Under the pieces are notes generated by a model, which saw only the letters and a list, made by a program, of their open reading frames with translations, ran no database searches and was not told the origin of the DNA. DNA of 64,000 bases from Ptychodera flava (Eukaryota; Hemichordata; Enteropneusta; Ptychoderidae): NCBI RefSeq assembly GCF_041260155.1, contig NC_091934.1, positions 46,875,342-46,939,341 on the forward strand, read 5' to 3'. The number at the start of each line of letters is the position of its first letter. Position 1 is the first letter of the stretch. Shown here piece after piece: positions 27,473 through 39,176 of the stretch. Made by a program: the position numbers and the translations under genes.

Positions 27473-28452
27473 GGAGCCGTCATTATTTGGGCCGACTCGC
27501 AGCGATTTCGAAGCTGTTATCCAGTTGGTTGACAGAATCGTACCGTTATAATGAAATAATACAAATAAACTCCCTAAGTTGCTGTGAATAGTGACAATCG
27601 ACCAATCAGATATAACCTTGCAAACACGCTGCGAGTCAGCCGCATTATTTACGGCCTTGGGGTCGGAGGAATGTGAGAGGGGACTCAAAGAATTGAAAAT
27701 TTCAAGGGGGATTGCTCATATGTGGAGAGGAAGGGGTTACTCAATTTTTTGTGCGAAGTAAATTGAAACACCTCTCAGATTGCACCATTGCACACATCAA
27801 TTTCTCAAAATTTTCGATGCGAGAGGGGGGATCTCCCCCTCTCGTGCTCTCCCCCTTGGGGTGTTCTAACAGTTTTACCGGTAAGAGACAAATTGAAAGT
27901 GCCTCTCAGATCGCACCAGACTGCACCATTGCACACTTCAATTTCTCAAATTTTCCATGCAAGATAGGGACAGCCCCTCAGACACTTTTTCCCTCAGCCT
28001 CTCGCGTAATCTCCCCCCCCCCCCCCGTACTTTCAAATTCTGCCCTGCCTGATATCCTCGTGAAAACCCTGTCATGGTACCCATCCAAATTAAACAATAT
28101 ACTATATGGTTGGATATGGTTATAGCGTGAGCTTTTATATCTGTATTTTGGTGTGACTTTGAATTTCACTTTGATGGTTTCACCTTTTTTCAACCACCAT
28201 GAGATAACCGATGATAATATAGCAGGGTACATCAGGATTTAAATGGTCTTTACTATTGATGTATTTTGTAAATTTTATAAATTCATGTATTGGTATTTAA
28301 CTTTTCTAAGTGGGGGGGGGGGTCAGTCGAAATTTTAGAGATAGAGAGGAGGGAACTCAAATTCATGGTCGGAATGGGGGTATTCGAAATTTCGGAATTT
28401 CCGATGAAATTCCTCCAACCCCCAGACCGTAAATAATGACACATCCCTTAGT
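27473..28452 (-). mobile_element. Nonautonomous TIR transposon, copy 2 (complete, with nested MITE)
   Basis: The left end AGGGAGCCGTCATTATTT and, after removing the MITE at 27489-27642, ACGGCC is mirrored by the right end, which on the minus strand reads AAGGGATGTGTCATTATTTA then CGGTCTGGGGGTTGG. The body matches 6484-7345 in inverted orientation. About 825 bp without the nested insert. No open frame of interest. TSD and superfamily unclear. Confidence 0.75.
27489..27642. mobile_element. hAT-like MITE, copy 2, nested in a transposon end
   Basis: Target duplication CATTATTT at 27481-27488 and 27643-27650. The ends GGGCCGACTCGCAGCG and CGCTGCGAGTCAGCCG are inverted repeats with two mismatches. 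The body shares AGCTGTTATCCAGTTGG and AAGTTGCTGTGAATAGTGAC with the copy at 50329-50477. Confidence 0.85.
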
Positions 28453-28991
28453 GATAATGTCGAGTTACTCACAACAAATTGCACACGAGTTTCTTCAACA
28501 ATATGAATACTCCTATCTTGTACGAAGCGCGCACGTTGACTTGACCGAGAATTGAAAACTGATGGACTGATTTCCCGACTGATTTCAGCAGGCATATATC
28601 TCCGGCCATATCATGACACACTGGCGACGTTGGCTCAACACGAGCACAGTTCAGAAGAAATACATCAACATCAGTGTGTAAAAGCACTCGGCAGAGACAG
28701 TCATGCCACATTGGTGGCAGTGATGTGGAACCAAACTTCAGCACCGTCCACAATTACAAGTGAAAAGGATATTCCAAATCTCAGTCAATATCCAGTCAGG
28801 TTTTGAGACAATAGTCTGCCATGATAATGGTAAGACAGTTGTGGCGTAAATTGATGAGTAATGTGTATGTTCTGCCTTTACAGAATTATTCGGACAACGA
28901 CTGCATGTGATTTAGTTGCACCTGGAAATGTGAATAATTACAAGTAACAATCGGCATTTGTCTCTCATTTTATTCGTGAATAACGGAATCG

Positions 28992-29072
28992 TGTGTTTCC
29001 AGCTGTATTGGTTGTGAATCTGTCAGCTGTATTGGTTTGAATCTGTCAGCTGTATTGGTTGTGAATCTGCAT
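28992..29072. repeat. About 29-bp tandem repeat, 3 copies
   Basis: CAGCTGTATTGGTTGTGAAT plus CTGT, three times, the middle unit slightly shorter. Confidence 0.85.
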
Positions 29073-29210
29073 TGATAGTAATAAAAAGAGTTACGATACT
29101 TCTCTAACACGTACAACCGTATCATAAAGTTAGTTTATTTGGTAATGTCGTCTAAAACTCGTCAAATTCGCAGTATAAATTTGTACAATACGAGTTCTTG
29201 GACTCCGAGG

Positions 29211-29302
29211 TAAACGGGATATAGTGGCCGCTTTTGGAGTCTTAGGAGCGCCGAGGACTTCAACTTAATGAAACCTCAAAAGTGGTCGCCATCTCCCGTT
29301 AA
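29211..29302. mobile_element. Small foldback element
   Basis: TAAACGGGATATAGTGGCCG followed by CTTTTGGAG is matched in inverse by CTCAAAAGTGGTCGCCATCT followed by CCCGTTA. A palindromic noncoding insertion of about 92 bp. Confidence 0.55.
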
Positions 29303-32300
29303 TCTTCTCGTACGCGTACTGTAACTACCATTTATCAACTGCATTTAAAATTCTTCATCTTGGTCTGATGTCATAGAGATACCAAGGAATCTAGTCAGAG
29401 AATTTATCTCGTAAACTTTGGGAAAGGGGAATTATCATAATTACGCAAAGAAATACGTTAATCAATATTTAATATCTTGGCACTTTTGCCAAACAGAAAA
29501 TAATTTACTCGGCTAACCAGAACTTCAATTTTTACTCACGGTAACAACCTGTGGAAAACTCATAGAGACAAATATTTCCACTCACAGCCTTTCAAGTATT
29601 GAGCCTATCCATTGTAACTAAAATCACTTTTTTACTCAAATGATCCATTTTAAATATATTTTTGTTGTTAATTGTGATTGAAATTAACGATTAAGGGGAC
29701 GGAATCTCTCTAAGGTTTAGCTAAAGACGCTTGGACTTTAAGGCATATAAGTACTGGGGTTATACATGTTAGGTATTTAGGTTGCTGGGCGATATCTGCC
29801 ATGTAGAAGTGTACATCGTATACGCCAAGTTTGAACCAAGTTATCAGCTGTATGTGGGCAATATGTCCACAGTCTAATGAAATTTGACATCGTTAATTTG
29901 GATAGTACAGGAAGACTTTTAGTAGCATGTTGCAATTTAAGCCAGTGGGCATTATTAATTTTTGTACTTATTAGTTTCACAAAAGATAAAACTTTCGGAA
30001 AATCCTTGCGTTTTTATTTTGAGAAGAAAAATCGCATTTTGGCGAGATAGCCAATCGAAGACAACAAATATTTTAATTTCAAGGATATGGATACAGCATA
30101 ATAACATGATTAATTTATGAAAAAGCGATATTTACTAATCATATCTAATTGCAATATACTCAGTCCAACTTAACAAAAATCCGACAGTTTTACGTTGAAC
30201 GTTTGTTTATACCTTGATTTCATTGAAACATTCCTGGGGTAAATCATGTAGGAATAGAGTGGTATTTAGACAGTGGTACGCTCTTCAGTGGTTTTGTTAA
30301 CATAACACACACCGCGATCTCCCATTTGTTGATAAAATCGATGTAAATATTGTTATTTTTAGCCGTATAACATTATTTTTGACGTTAATGTAAACATCTT
30401 TGTCATGGGAATGTGATTTTGCGTGTCGTCATCATCTGTATGACACATGTTGCTGTTACATTAGCTATCGTTGTTGATATGTAGACACGTGGCGCGCTGT
30501 CTATTTTTCTCTTTGTGATTTCTCATTGTGATCCATGGATATGTCGTCTTCCACAGTTTATCCTTGGACGCATTCAACCGTTTCACATTAAACTCTTTAA
30601 AGTCTCGTTCACAGCTTTCAGCGCGTTGCTACCACTGTCACCGTCTTGCTGCCTTCAATGCGCTGCTTGCGGTGAAACGCTGTGATGCCGTCTGAAGGCG
30701 TCATGGTCTGGCTGAATGTGCTACCGATGTGCATAACGGTACTTGTTTTGCAGTCCAGGTGAATGATTGTGCATACTTACATAGCGTAGTAAGTAATTCC
30801 ATGTTCGCTGCACAGTATATATGGTTCAAGAAAATACACAATACTGGATTAATTGTTGCATCAACTTGGAATAAACGTCAACATTACCGTAAAACACTAC
30901 CAACAACAACATATATCTCACAAATCAAATTTCAAGTGATCTATAAACTTGAAAAGACATTAATTTTGCGACATGTTCATATGTCGAATTATTATAATAT
31001 TTAATATTTGTGTGCAATTTTACGACAAAAAATCAATGTAACCTGCGCAATGCATGTGAATTGATACCGTCTGTCGTGGTAGATTTCGAACTTTCAAAAC
31101 CTTGCTGTGCTATAGCTTGTGAAACAGAATTCTATGAATGGTTTGATATCGTTTAGCAAAAGTTTGCAACTTTCATTTGTAGATCATGGTTATTGCCTTG
31201 AATCTGATTTACGATGAAGGCTAAGACAATGGCAATCATTTTGAGGGCCAGTAACTGCAAAATTGATGATGTTTTGTCTGTTTTTGTTCTGTATATCAAT
31301 TGCAAGTCCCGTTCTATTCCCCAAATTGTTTAAAAGACCAACTAATTAGCCTTTCAACACGGCGTCTGTACGTGTAAAATGCAATGTCATCATTTAGAGT
31401 CGAATTCTAGTCCAGAGCAGAATTCACTCGTCTGCAATAGCAATGCAGTCTGCACAGGCTGAGTGAACAAGCTGAATACTGTGTATTTCAACATGCTTTT
31501 TGGAGTTGAACAAGAAACCGTGGCATGGTCAACACTAAAGACAAAATTAGTGAATAATATCATCAGAAATCACATCTATCTGCACTTTGAAAATCTCATG
31601 TATGAATTTGTTAATATGGACTTTAAGATAGTTTGTTGGAGATTTTTAATTGGACTGAATGACCAAAATGATGAAACCAATCGTGTTATAATCTGTATAA
31701 TATTACATAAAGCATGAAAAACAAGTGTGTTGCATACCTCAGAAGTTGTATTACAAGTATTTGATTCTTTCAGTATTTTTTCTTGTCAACGCAATGGTTT
31801 GCGGAAAGGAGTTTAAAAACAAGTTTTCTTTCCCTCTTCCCCGCTTACTTTAAGATAAATTCAGCGCTTGAACTCAGCCTTCGTCTACAGTTTGTAGCAT
31901 ACGTTCAATATTGCTATTTTAAGAGAATATCTGTTGTCCGAAGATCAATTTATTCCTCATGATCGTCGACAGCGCATCTTTTGAAATTACTCTTAGCCCT
32001 TCATTTTTCACGCAGCTTTTCAAAAACTTGATAGCAAAGTACCCAAAATGACTTTCGTTTCTATCTCGCACCGCACACTTTGCCATACACAATTAACATT
32101 CTATGAAGACATATTGGTGTCAAATCCTGCTTGTCATAAATACACCATCAAATACTGCAAGTGCGGACTCATAAAGACACTGTCAGGCATGTTCACACTT
32201 GCCGGTGTCTGACTCCTTAAAAAACCCCATAGTCAATCAGTTTCAGTCACCTTGTGGATTTATTCATACATAAATTTTCAATTCTTTCATTGTAACCTCT

Positions 32301-32455
32301 CATTCCTTCCATCCTGGTCATTTGAAGCATTTGATGAATGGGGAATTTCCTGTCATTAATTAAGTTCAGTACGATAAGACTGACAGGCCATGTGAGGTAA
32401 TTTGACTGGCCCTACAAACTGATCGTATCGTAACTTATTTTTGTAGTTTGGTGTT
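29303..32455. other. Intergenic tract, no recognised feature
   Basis: Short frames at 30729-31004 and 31463-31717 have no recognisable motif. No exon with splice support was found. Confidence 0.45.
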
Positions 32456-32459
32456 CAAC

Positions 32460-33458
32460 TCTGTACTGCATTTACTAATAAATTGATTGGGTAAGTCAGT
32501 CACTGCATTTACCAATAAATTGATTGGGTAAGTCAGTCACTGCATTTACCAATAAATTGATTGGGTAAGTCAGTCACTGCATTTACCAATAAATTGATTG
32601 GGTAAGTCAGTCACTGCATTTACCAATAAATTGATTGGGTAAGCCAGTCACTGCATTCACCAATAAATAGATTGGGTAAGCCAGTCACTGCATTTACCAA
32701 TAAATTGATTGGGTAAGTCAGTCACTGCATGTACCAATAAATAGATTGGGTAAGCCAGTCACTGCATTTACCAATAAATTGATTGGGTATGTCAGTCACT
32801 GCATGTACCAATAAATAGATTGGGTAAGCCAGTCACTGCATTTACCAATAAATTGATTGGGTAAGTCAGTCACTGCATTTACGAATAAATTGATTGGGTA
32901 AGTCAGTCACTGCATGTACCAATAAATAGATTGGGTAAGCCAGTCACTGCATTTACCAATAAATTGATTGGGTAAGTCAGTCACTGCATTTACCAATAAA
33001 TTGATTGGGTAAGTCAGTCACTGCATTTACCAATAAATTGATTGGGTAAGTCAGTCACTGCATTTACCAATACATTGATTTGGTATGTCAGTCACTGCAT
33101 TTACCATTAAATTGATTGGGTATGTCAGTCACTGCATGTACCAATAAATTGATTGGGTAAGTCAGTCACTGCATTTACCAATAAATTGATTGGGTAAGTC
33201 AGTCACTGCATTTACCAATAAATTGATTGGGTAAGTCAGTCACTGCATTTACCAATAAATTGATTGGGTATGTCAGTCACTGCATTTACCGATAAATTGA
33301 TTGGGTAAGCCAGTCACTGCTTTACCGATAAATTGATTGGGTAAGTCAGTCACTGCATTTACCAATAAATTGATTGGGTAAGTCAGTCACTGCATTTACC
33401 AATAGCTTGATTGGGTAAGCCAATAAATTGATTGGGTAAGTCAGTCACTGCATTTACC
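32460..33458. repeat. 37-bp tandem array, about 27 copies
   Basis: The unit is TCACTGCATTTACCAATAAA followed by TTGATTGGGTAAGTCAG. Sub-variants TGTACC with AATAGATTGG and AAGCCAG alternate through part of the array. Each unit contains an imperfect palindrome TTACCAAT/ATTGGGTAA. Confidence 0.97.
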
Positions 33459-33555
33459 CGAATCACCAAACACCTTGATCAACGGTAGTTGCTTGCAACT
33501 GTAAAGAAAATCCCAAAGTTTACTTTTGAAACACTTTCTTTGTTGTAGAAAGGAG

Positions 33556-33557
<2 letters not shown>

Positions 33558-33627
<70 letters not shown>
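33558..33627. repeat. (GT)n microsatellite
   Basis: A pure GT tract of about 70 bp. Confidence 0.98.
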
Positions 33628-33629
<2 letters not shown>

Positions 33630-33722
33630 ATGACACGTGTTTGGTAGAAAGAGTGGTGGTGTTTGGGACAACGTGACTTGACCGTGTGTTCGCTGGAAAG
33701 AAAAGTGAAAGTCCATGAATGT

Positions 33723-33831
<109 letters not shown>

Positions 33832-33851
33832 ATACAGTGGTGAATGAAAAG

Positions 33852-33922
33852 TGACCCATGCGGGACTCGAACCCACACCCCCGTAGACATTACGGATGCT
33901 CTACCAACTGAGCTAATGGATC
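33852..33922 (-). tRNA. tRNA-like sequence (tRNA pseudogene or SINE head)
   Basis: On the minus strand all four stems pair: acceptor GATCCAT/ATGGGTC, D arm GCTC/GAGC around AGTTGGTA, anticodon stem TCCGT/ACGGG, T arm GTGGG/CCCGC around TTCGAGT. Internal promoter boxes TAGCTCAGTTGGTAGAGC and GGTTCGAGTCC are canonical. Against a working tRNA: the anticodon loop AATGTCT has A, not T, at position 33, and the variable loop is only 3 nt. Position 34-36 would read TGT (Thr). It sits between two (AT)n blocks, which favours a tRNA-derived SINE. Confidence 0.55.
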
Positions 33923-34076
33923 AGTCGGTCCAATGTAGGCGGTCCTGACTCTTAGATGGGGCTTTTCATTCTGTTGTGCGTGGATGGTGAGTAAACGGCT
34001 AAACTCATCACCTAACCTTTCAACCTAAGGATCCCGCGGGATTCTACAGGGCCTCGCACTCAAGTCACCAACTTAG

Positions 34077-34077
<1 letters not shown>

Positions 34078-34172
<95 letters not shown>

Positions 34173-34173
34173 A

Positions 34174-34264
<91 letters not shown>
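34078..34264. repeat. (AT)n microsatellite
   Basis: About 185 bp of AT with one AATAAATATAAT interruption. Confidence 0.98.
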
Positions 34265-34267
<3 letters not shown>

Positions 34268-37127
34268 CCCGGCTGGTCAGATAGTGAAATAAACGATTTA
34301 CAGGTGAAAAGTAGACTGATATAATACGATGTAAATAGAATCTCGACTGCGATACTTTGTAAACTATTCTGTACATACATCACTTTTGGATCGGTTTTAT
34401 TCATACCCTTCTCGGTGTCTTAGATCATCACCAGGGGTCTCCAAAAGCAGTTCCTTAAAACATTTCCGGCTGTTCTATTAAGTAGAACCATGTAAACGGG
34501 CATTACGTGTGTTTTTTTTAGCTGTCTTTACTCTTTTAGATCACGGTGTTAACAGAGCCGTGAAACCATGCACGTCATTCCATCGGTTGATATCACGTAC
34601 TCATTTGGAATACTTATCCTTCTTCAAACAATAAATCAAAAATATGTCAAGCTATGATATTGTCTATCGCTTAGCTATCACTTTTATCAGTGAATCCAAC
34701 AATATTTATGAAATATGAAAGCTTAGGCTTACAAATATCATCTTCAGCCGACATTTTATAAAAGTTGGCTGAAACCGTACCAGCTTTGGTTTTGCACAAT
34801 TGCCTCGCATTCACTCACAAGTTCGTTGAGGAAATAAGCATAACGATTCCTCTGAAGCCGTGTAACTCGCCATGCAAGAAGTGTTCTCGAAAAAATCACT
34901 TGCCCTCTCAAGGGTCTTGCCTGAAACATCCGAAAATTCCAAATTTCTTCGGGGGTGAAAAATAAAATAGCGGGCGGCCACGCTAAAAGTGGATTCCACT
35001 ATGCTATAAAGCACAATTTTTTTATTTTACATATTTACGACAACAGTTGATTTGCCAATAATGTTCTTTTACTAAAATATCAATATTTCATAAATGTTGA
35101 TGAATTTTAAATGCAAGCAGTACGCCAGTGTGCGATCAAATCTACTTTTACCCTGCCATGCTGAGGATGGTCCTATCTTCCTATCTACCATCCTGATCTA
35201 AGCATTAGTATGTAAACCCATAGCCTACACCGAGACATCTCATTTCGTATATTGGATGCATCTCCGGAGCGTAAACCAACGGGCAGACCCATAAGGTTCT
35301 GGTGGACCATTGTCCCATACAGATTTATTATGGCTTATTATCAAATTCCAACAAAACAAAGAGTCACTGAATTTCAAAATAAATTCTTCACGCTTTTCTC
35401 AATATTAAATTCATTCAACAATCTTTTCAACCGAAGAAGTTGAAAACAAACAATAATCGACATATATAATGTCATTGCCCGGATTGCGATATAACGGAAA
35501 ATGATGGTTTCAAAGGAAACGGATATACTCTATACTGCTTTTCTTACAATAACTTTGTATAATGTAATAGTAACTTTGCCTACATATTGATAAAGCTTAC
35601 AATTTAATGTTGAACTTTATTTTAATTTTAATTTCATTCACATGGTTGCGAATATACAAAGTATATTATTTCTATATAAAACATGGACCCTCTTTTTGAG
35701 GGTCTATGGTGTAAGTGTTAACTAGAGAGATTGATAAAGCACACGACATCGCGTCTAGAGCCGAAATTTGACGGACAATGTCGGGAACAGGTGTTGAGGA
35801 AATGACACATTTCACTGGAACTAATTTGCGAAACTTCAACCCTGACACTATACCCATAAAGATAAGATTACGTGGTGTCAATTCAATTCAATGCCTAATC
35901 TATCTTGTTATTGCATTTTTGACAATTTGTTGACGTTTTGGCGTCGCCGATAGCAGACACGTCCCCGTCACTGAGCTTCGTTTTGATAACTTTGCGGAAA
36001 CACCAATTGACCTGAGAAGTTGGAACAATAAAAACAATTTCACGCTTGTCAATCAAATGTTCTGGCATTCTTTCATTTCAACTTTCAAGTTTCAGTCGCT
36101 CCAATTCTGTCCTGTGGCAAAAGAATTTGCTGGCCGCTTTTCTGCTCACTCTTTGCTCTGTAATACAACAAAAGATTGCATAAAAGTGCTTCAATTATGG
36201 CCGCTCATGTCGTCCGCCTTTTCGATACAGTTTTCAGGTTTAATTTAAATAAAATTTTTGTCCTGCGAAATTTGATTTTAAAATCGTTGACAAAGAGCGA
36301 TAGTTCACGCTTATGTTGTTCATTTTTATATCTTAATGAGAGATAAAATTTACGAATATTTCAAACGAAGAACCATCACGACACACAGTCGAATCGAGCC
36401 AAACACGATTAAAAATTGATTGAGACCCGTCTGCTACATCGTCGTAAACCACGTGCCTCTTTACGGCAACAGCTCAGCGCTACCCGTCAAGAGATTTTGA
36501 TATTTTTGCGTAGGTCAGCGGAGCGGAAATTATTTCTCTGGCTTGCGAGAATGGTCTGCTATGGTACAAATACATCTTGCTAATAAATAATTTATTAGAA
36601 GTAGGTATACTGATCAGGGACTTGGTCAATATTGCTAAAATAATTGTGTATATTTTCTCGCATTCAGATAGCGTTGAAAATTGAACTTTTAGCGGGAAAC
36701 AGGATATACTTTAACATTTAGTTACAATCAATAGGATTAAAGTCCCTCAGAGACGATCACACACTAGTTTATCTGTAATGAGTTTAGATATCTTGAGTAA
36801 ACGACTTAGTTGATAATTTTGATTATTCGGTATTAGAAATAACAATTGATTAATTTGTCTTCTCAAACAACTTTCAAATTTACATTCACCAGTCCTTGAC
36901 GCAGGAGTATATAATTTGTTTCGTTGCGTGGTGGAGGCACCGTGCGAAATTTGCTGCGAAATTGAAACTCCAAAATCTAACCGATCTAAGGAAACGAGCA
37001 CAACTAATGGTGGGGGAAGAGAAAAGTGTGATACGTATTATTAAAAACGAAATTGATGGTGATTGTGCTCCTTCCCTAAACCTGTGGGTTCATCCACAAG
37101 CTTGTTACATTTTTCACTGTCTTCTTT
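34265..37127. other. Intergenic tract, no recognised feature
   Basis: No exon, RNA or transposon end recognised. The frames are short and without motifs. Confidence 0.45.
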
Positions 37128-38205
37128 TTGGTGAAAATTGAAACTTTAATTTTTCCCAACGGACCTAATAGAGAGAATGTCGGCCATCTTGTATTTCACA
37201 TATCGCTAATCTGGAGTAATTTGCTTCTCCGATCCAAACATTTGTACCAGGCAGATATTTGTTCCCGAACATACAGAATACATATAGCCTTGTTTAAACT
37301 TTCATCCAGCAAAGTGTAAAACCGTCACACTACACTATATTACGTGCCTTGTATTAAACGCCGACACATGATCCGATAAAAGAGAGATATTTGAACAATA
37401 GTGAATTGACAATAAAACTTCACTCATTATCAAATTGGCTTCGTATCATAACCTTTGACCTGAAGTCGTATTAGTTTTTGCTACAATGAAATGTACACTG
37501 TAAACACCATTCGTCGAGACTCATGGGATTCCTGAATGAATCGACATTACAAATTGAAGGTTTTCTTTCGATTTGTAAACTGTTAATGATGCTTGACTGC
37601 AAAAACTTGACGCTGCTGTTTAGCCTTCACAGGTCATACAGTGCTGTTGGAAACAATGTCTCTAAGAATTCTTGTTTCCGCTGCCAAGTGCCATGGATAA
37701 AATTGTCTTACTAAATTTAGTAAATTAGAAACCGGGCCACTTGAGCAAGTAGAAGAATAAAATAAATATGAATAGAGCAAACCTTAATGGAAACACATGT
37801 ACACACAGCATTAGTTGTAGCTACAGTTATATTATAAAATATTTTGCTTGTGTTTGTAAAATTATCAGTCAACGTATTAAGGACAGGTATTTGGACTCTC
37901 AAACCTTTACAATTCTTTTCTGATCTACCGTTTGTGGGGGCTCATCTTAAAGCTCTTGGTGTAAGAAAAAAAATCGAAATAGAAAATTTTATTTTTCTCC
38001 ATAGAGTTAACACCGGGATGGCGGCCGTTTCGAATTTCAAATATTGGTAAATCTTGGGTGATTTGTTTCTCCAGTACCAAAATTTGCACGGTGACCCCTG
38101 ATTTTTATTCTTGATTTTGAAAGAGAATGGTTGAAATATTCCTTGAGGAAAATTTGAGCAAAAGTTTGTCTTTCACTTTCGAGGCGCATACTACCTTAAA
38201 CCAAA
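37128..38205. repeat. Dispersed repeat, two diverged copies
   Basis: Copies at about 37128-37245 and 37960-38205 share GAAA..TTTAATTTTT, a GGCGGCC or CGGCCATC block, and TTGTTTCTCC followed by a CAAAATTTG-type stretch. A third copy at 49295-49472 shares GAATTTCAAATATTGGT and ends, like 38190, in TACCTTA. A likely nonautonomous transposon. Confidence 0.45.
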
Positions 38206-39152
38206 AATTGTGTGGAAATGCCAAGTGATCAACAAACAAACACAGTCTGTGTGTTGTAATGCCCAATGTTATAATTTGCCAACAATGACACTACAAAACT
38301 GACATTGTGTTAGAAAGGACAGTTCTTTGTATTCCAACATACTTAAGTTTGAGGAGACGACTAAAACATCAACTTGTTTGATGAAAATATCGTCAATAGC
38401 TACAGCTGCTGTCTTTTAATACACGCCGGAAGACATTGACATTAGAAGTCGTTACTTGGAAACGTTTTCGCGGCCGGGGCGCGGTGTGCCCGGATGCCAG
38501 TACGGAACTGAAAAAGTTTTATTAAGCTATGACGCAATAGATGCATAGATACTTCAAATATAAAATTACCATCTGGGAAGCTGAGTTCAACTGAACACCG
38601 AAGATGATAAAACATTATTTTGTAAATGAAGTAAGCAAAACTGCATGAGATGGGTAGAATTTAACTATATTAAAAAAATCATCATTATCAGTTTATCGCC
38701 GTTGTAACCGAGCTGAGAGCATGTCCTGGCAGAGATCCTGGCCAATCAGTCAGTGCCATGACGTCTGACTTCGAACCACTCTCCTAAATGTATCATTTCA
38801 CCTCGGAACTATTTTCAAAACAATATTCATATTTTGACGGCATATTTTTGTTTTATATTTGTGGCGTCTGTATGGAATTGTTGGACAATTTTCAATGTAT
38901 GGTCTCAAGAGAAATAAAAACGAAATTCCATTCCGGTCGTGAATTAAGTTCTGTTTGGATTAGCTGCTTTGTCAACTTCAGCGCGTATGTAGACAAGTTT
39001 TCCTTGTATGGGATTCCCTTCACTAAACACTCTCTCTCAAGAGGTGGTAGGTAGTTAACCCACAAAAGTGGTTTTACGCTCGTATGTGGTGCATTCTCTA
39101 ACCTATTTCCAGTTGGCACTACATCGTCACCTAAGCCGTTGATTTGGTATAC
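38206..39152 (+). promoter_or_regulatory. Upstream region of FOXL2 (promoter not resolved)
   Basis: The FOXL2 transcription start must lie in or before this tract. No clear TATA box or initiator could be singled out. A stretch at about 38460-38500 is GC-rich (CGCGGCCGGGGCGCGG). No other gene was recognised. Confidence 0.25.
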
Positions 39153-39176
39153 ATGCAGCATGGAGAATCCAATTAG
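39153..39176 (+). other. Short uORF overlapping the FOXL2 start codon
   Basis: An ATG at 39153 opens a 7-codon frame ending in TAG at 39174-39176. It overlaps the main ATG at 39160 in another frame. Whether it is in the mRNA depends on the unknown transcription start. Confidence 0.4.

Noticed and set aside
32460-33458. Regular 37-bp repeats considered as a CRISPR array
   Set aside because: Units are directly adjacent with no unique spacers, in animal nuclear DNA; an ordinary minisatellite.
39139-39159. Seven extra N-terminal codons for FOXL2
   Set aside because: The frame there begins with TTG, not ATG; the first in-frame ATG is at 39160 with a good Kozak context.
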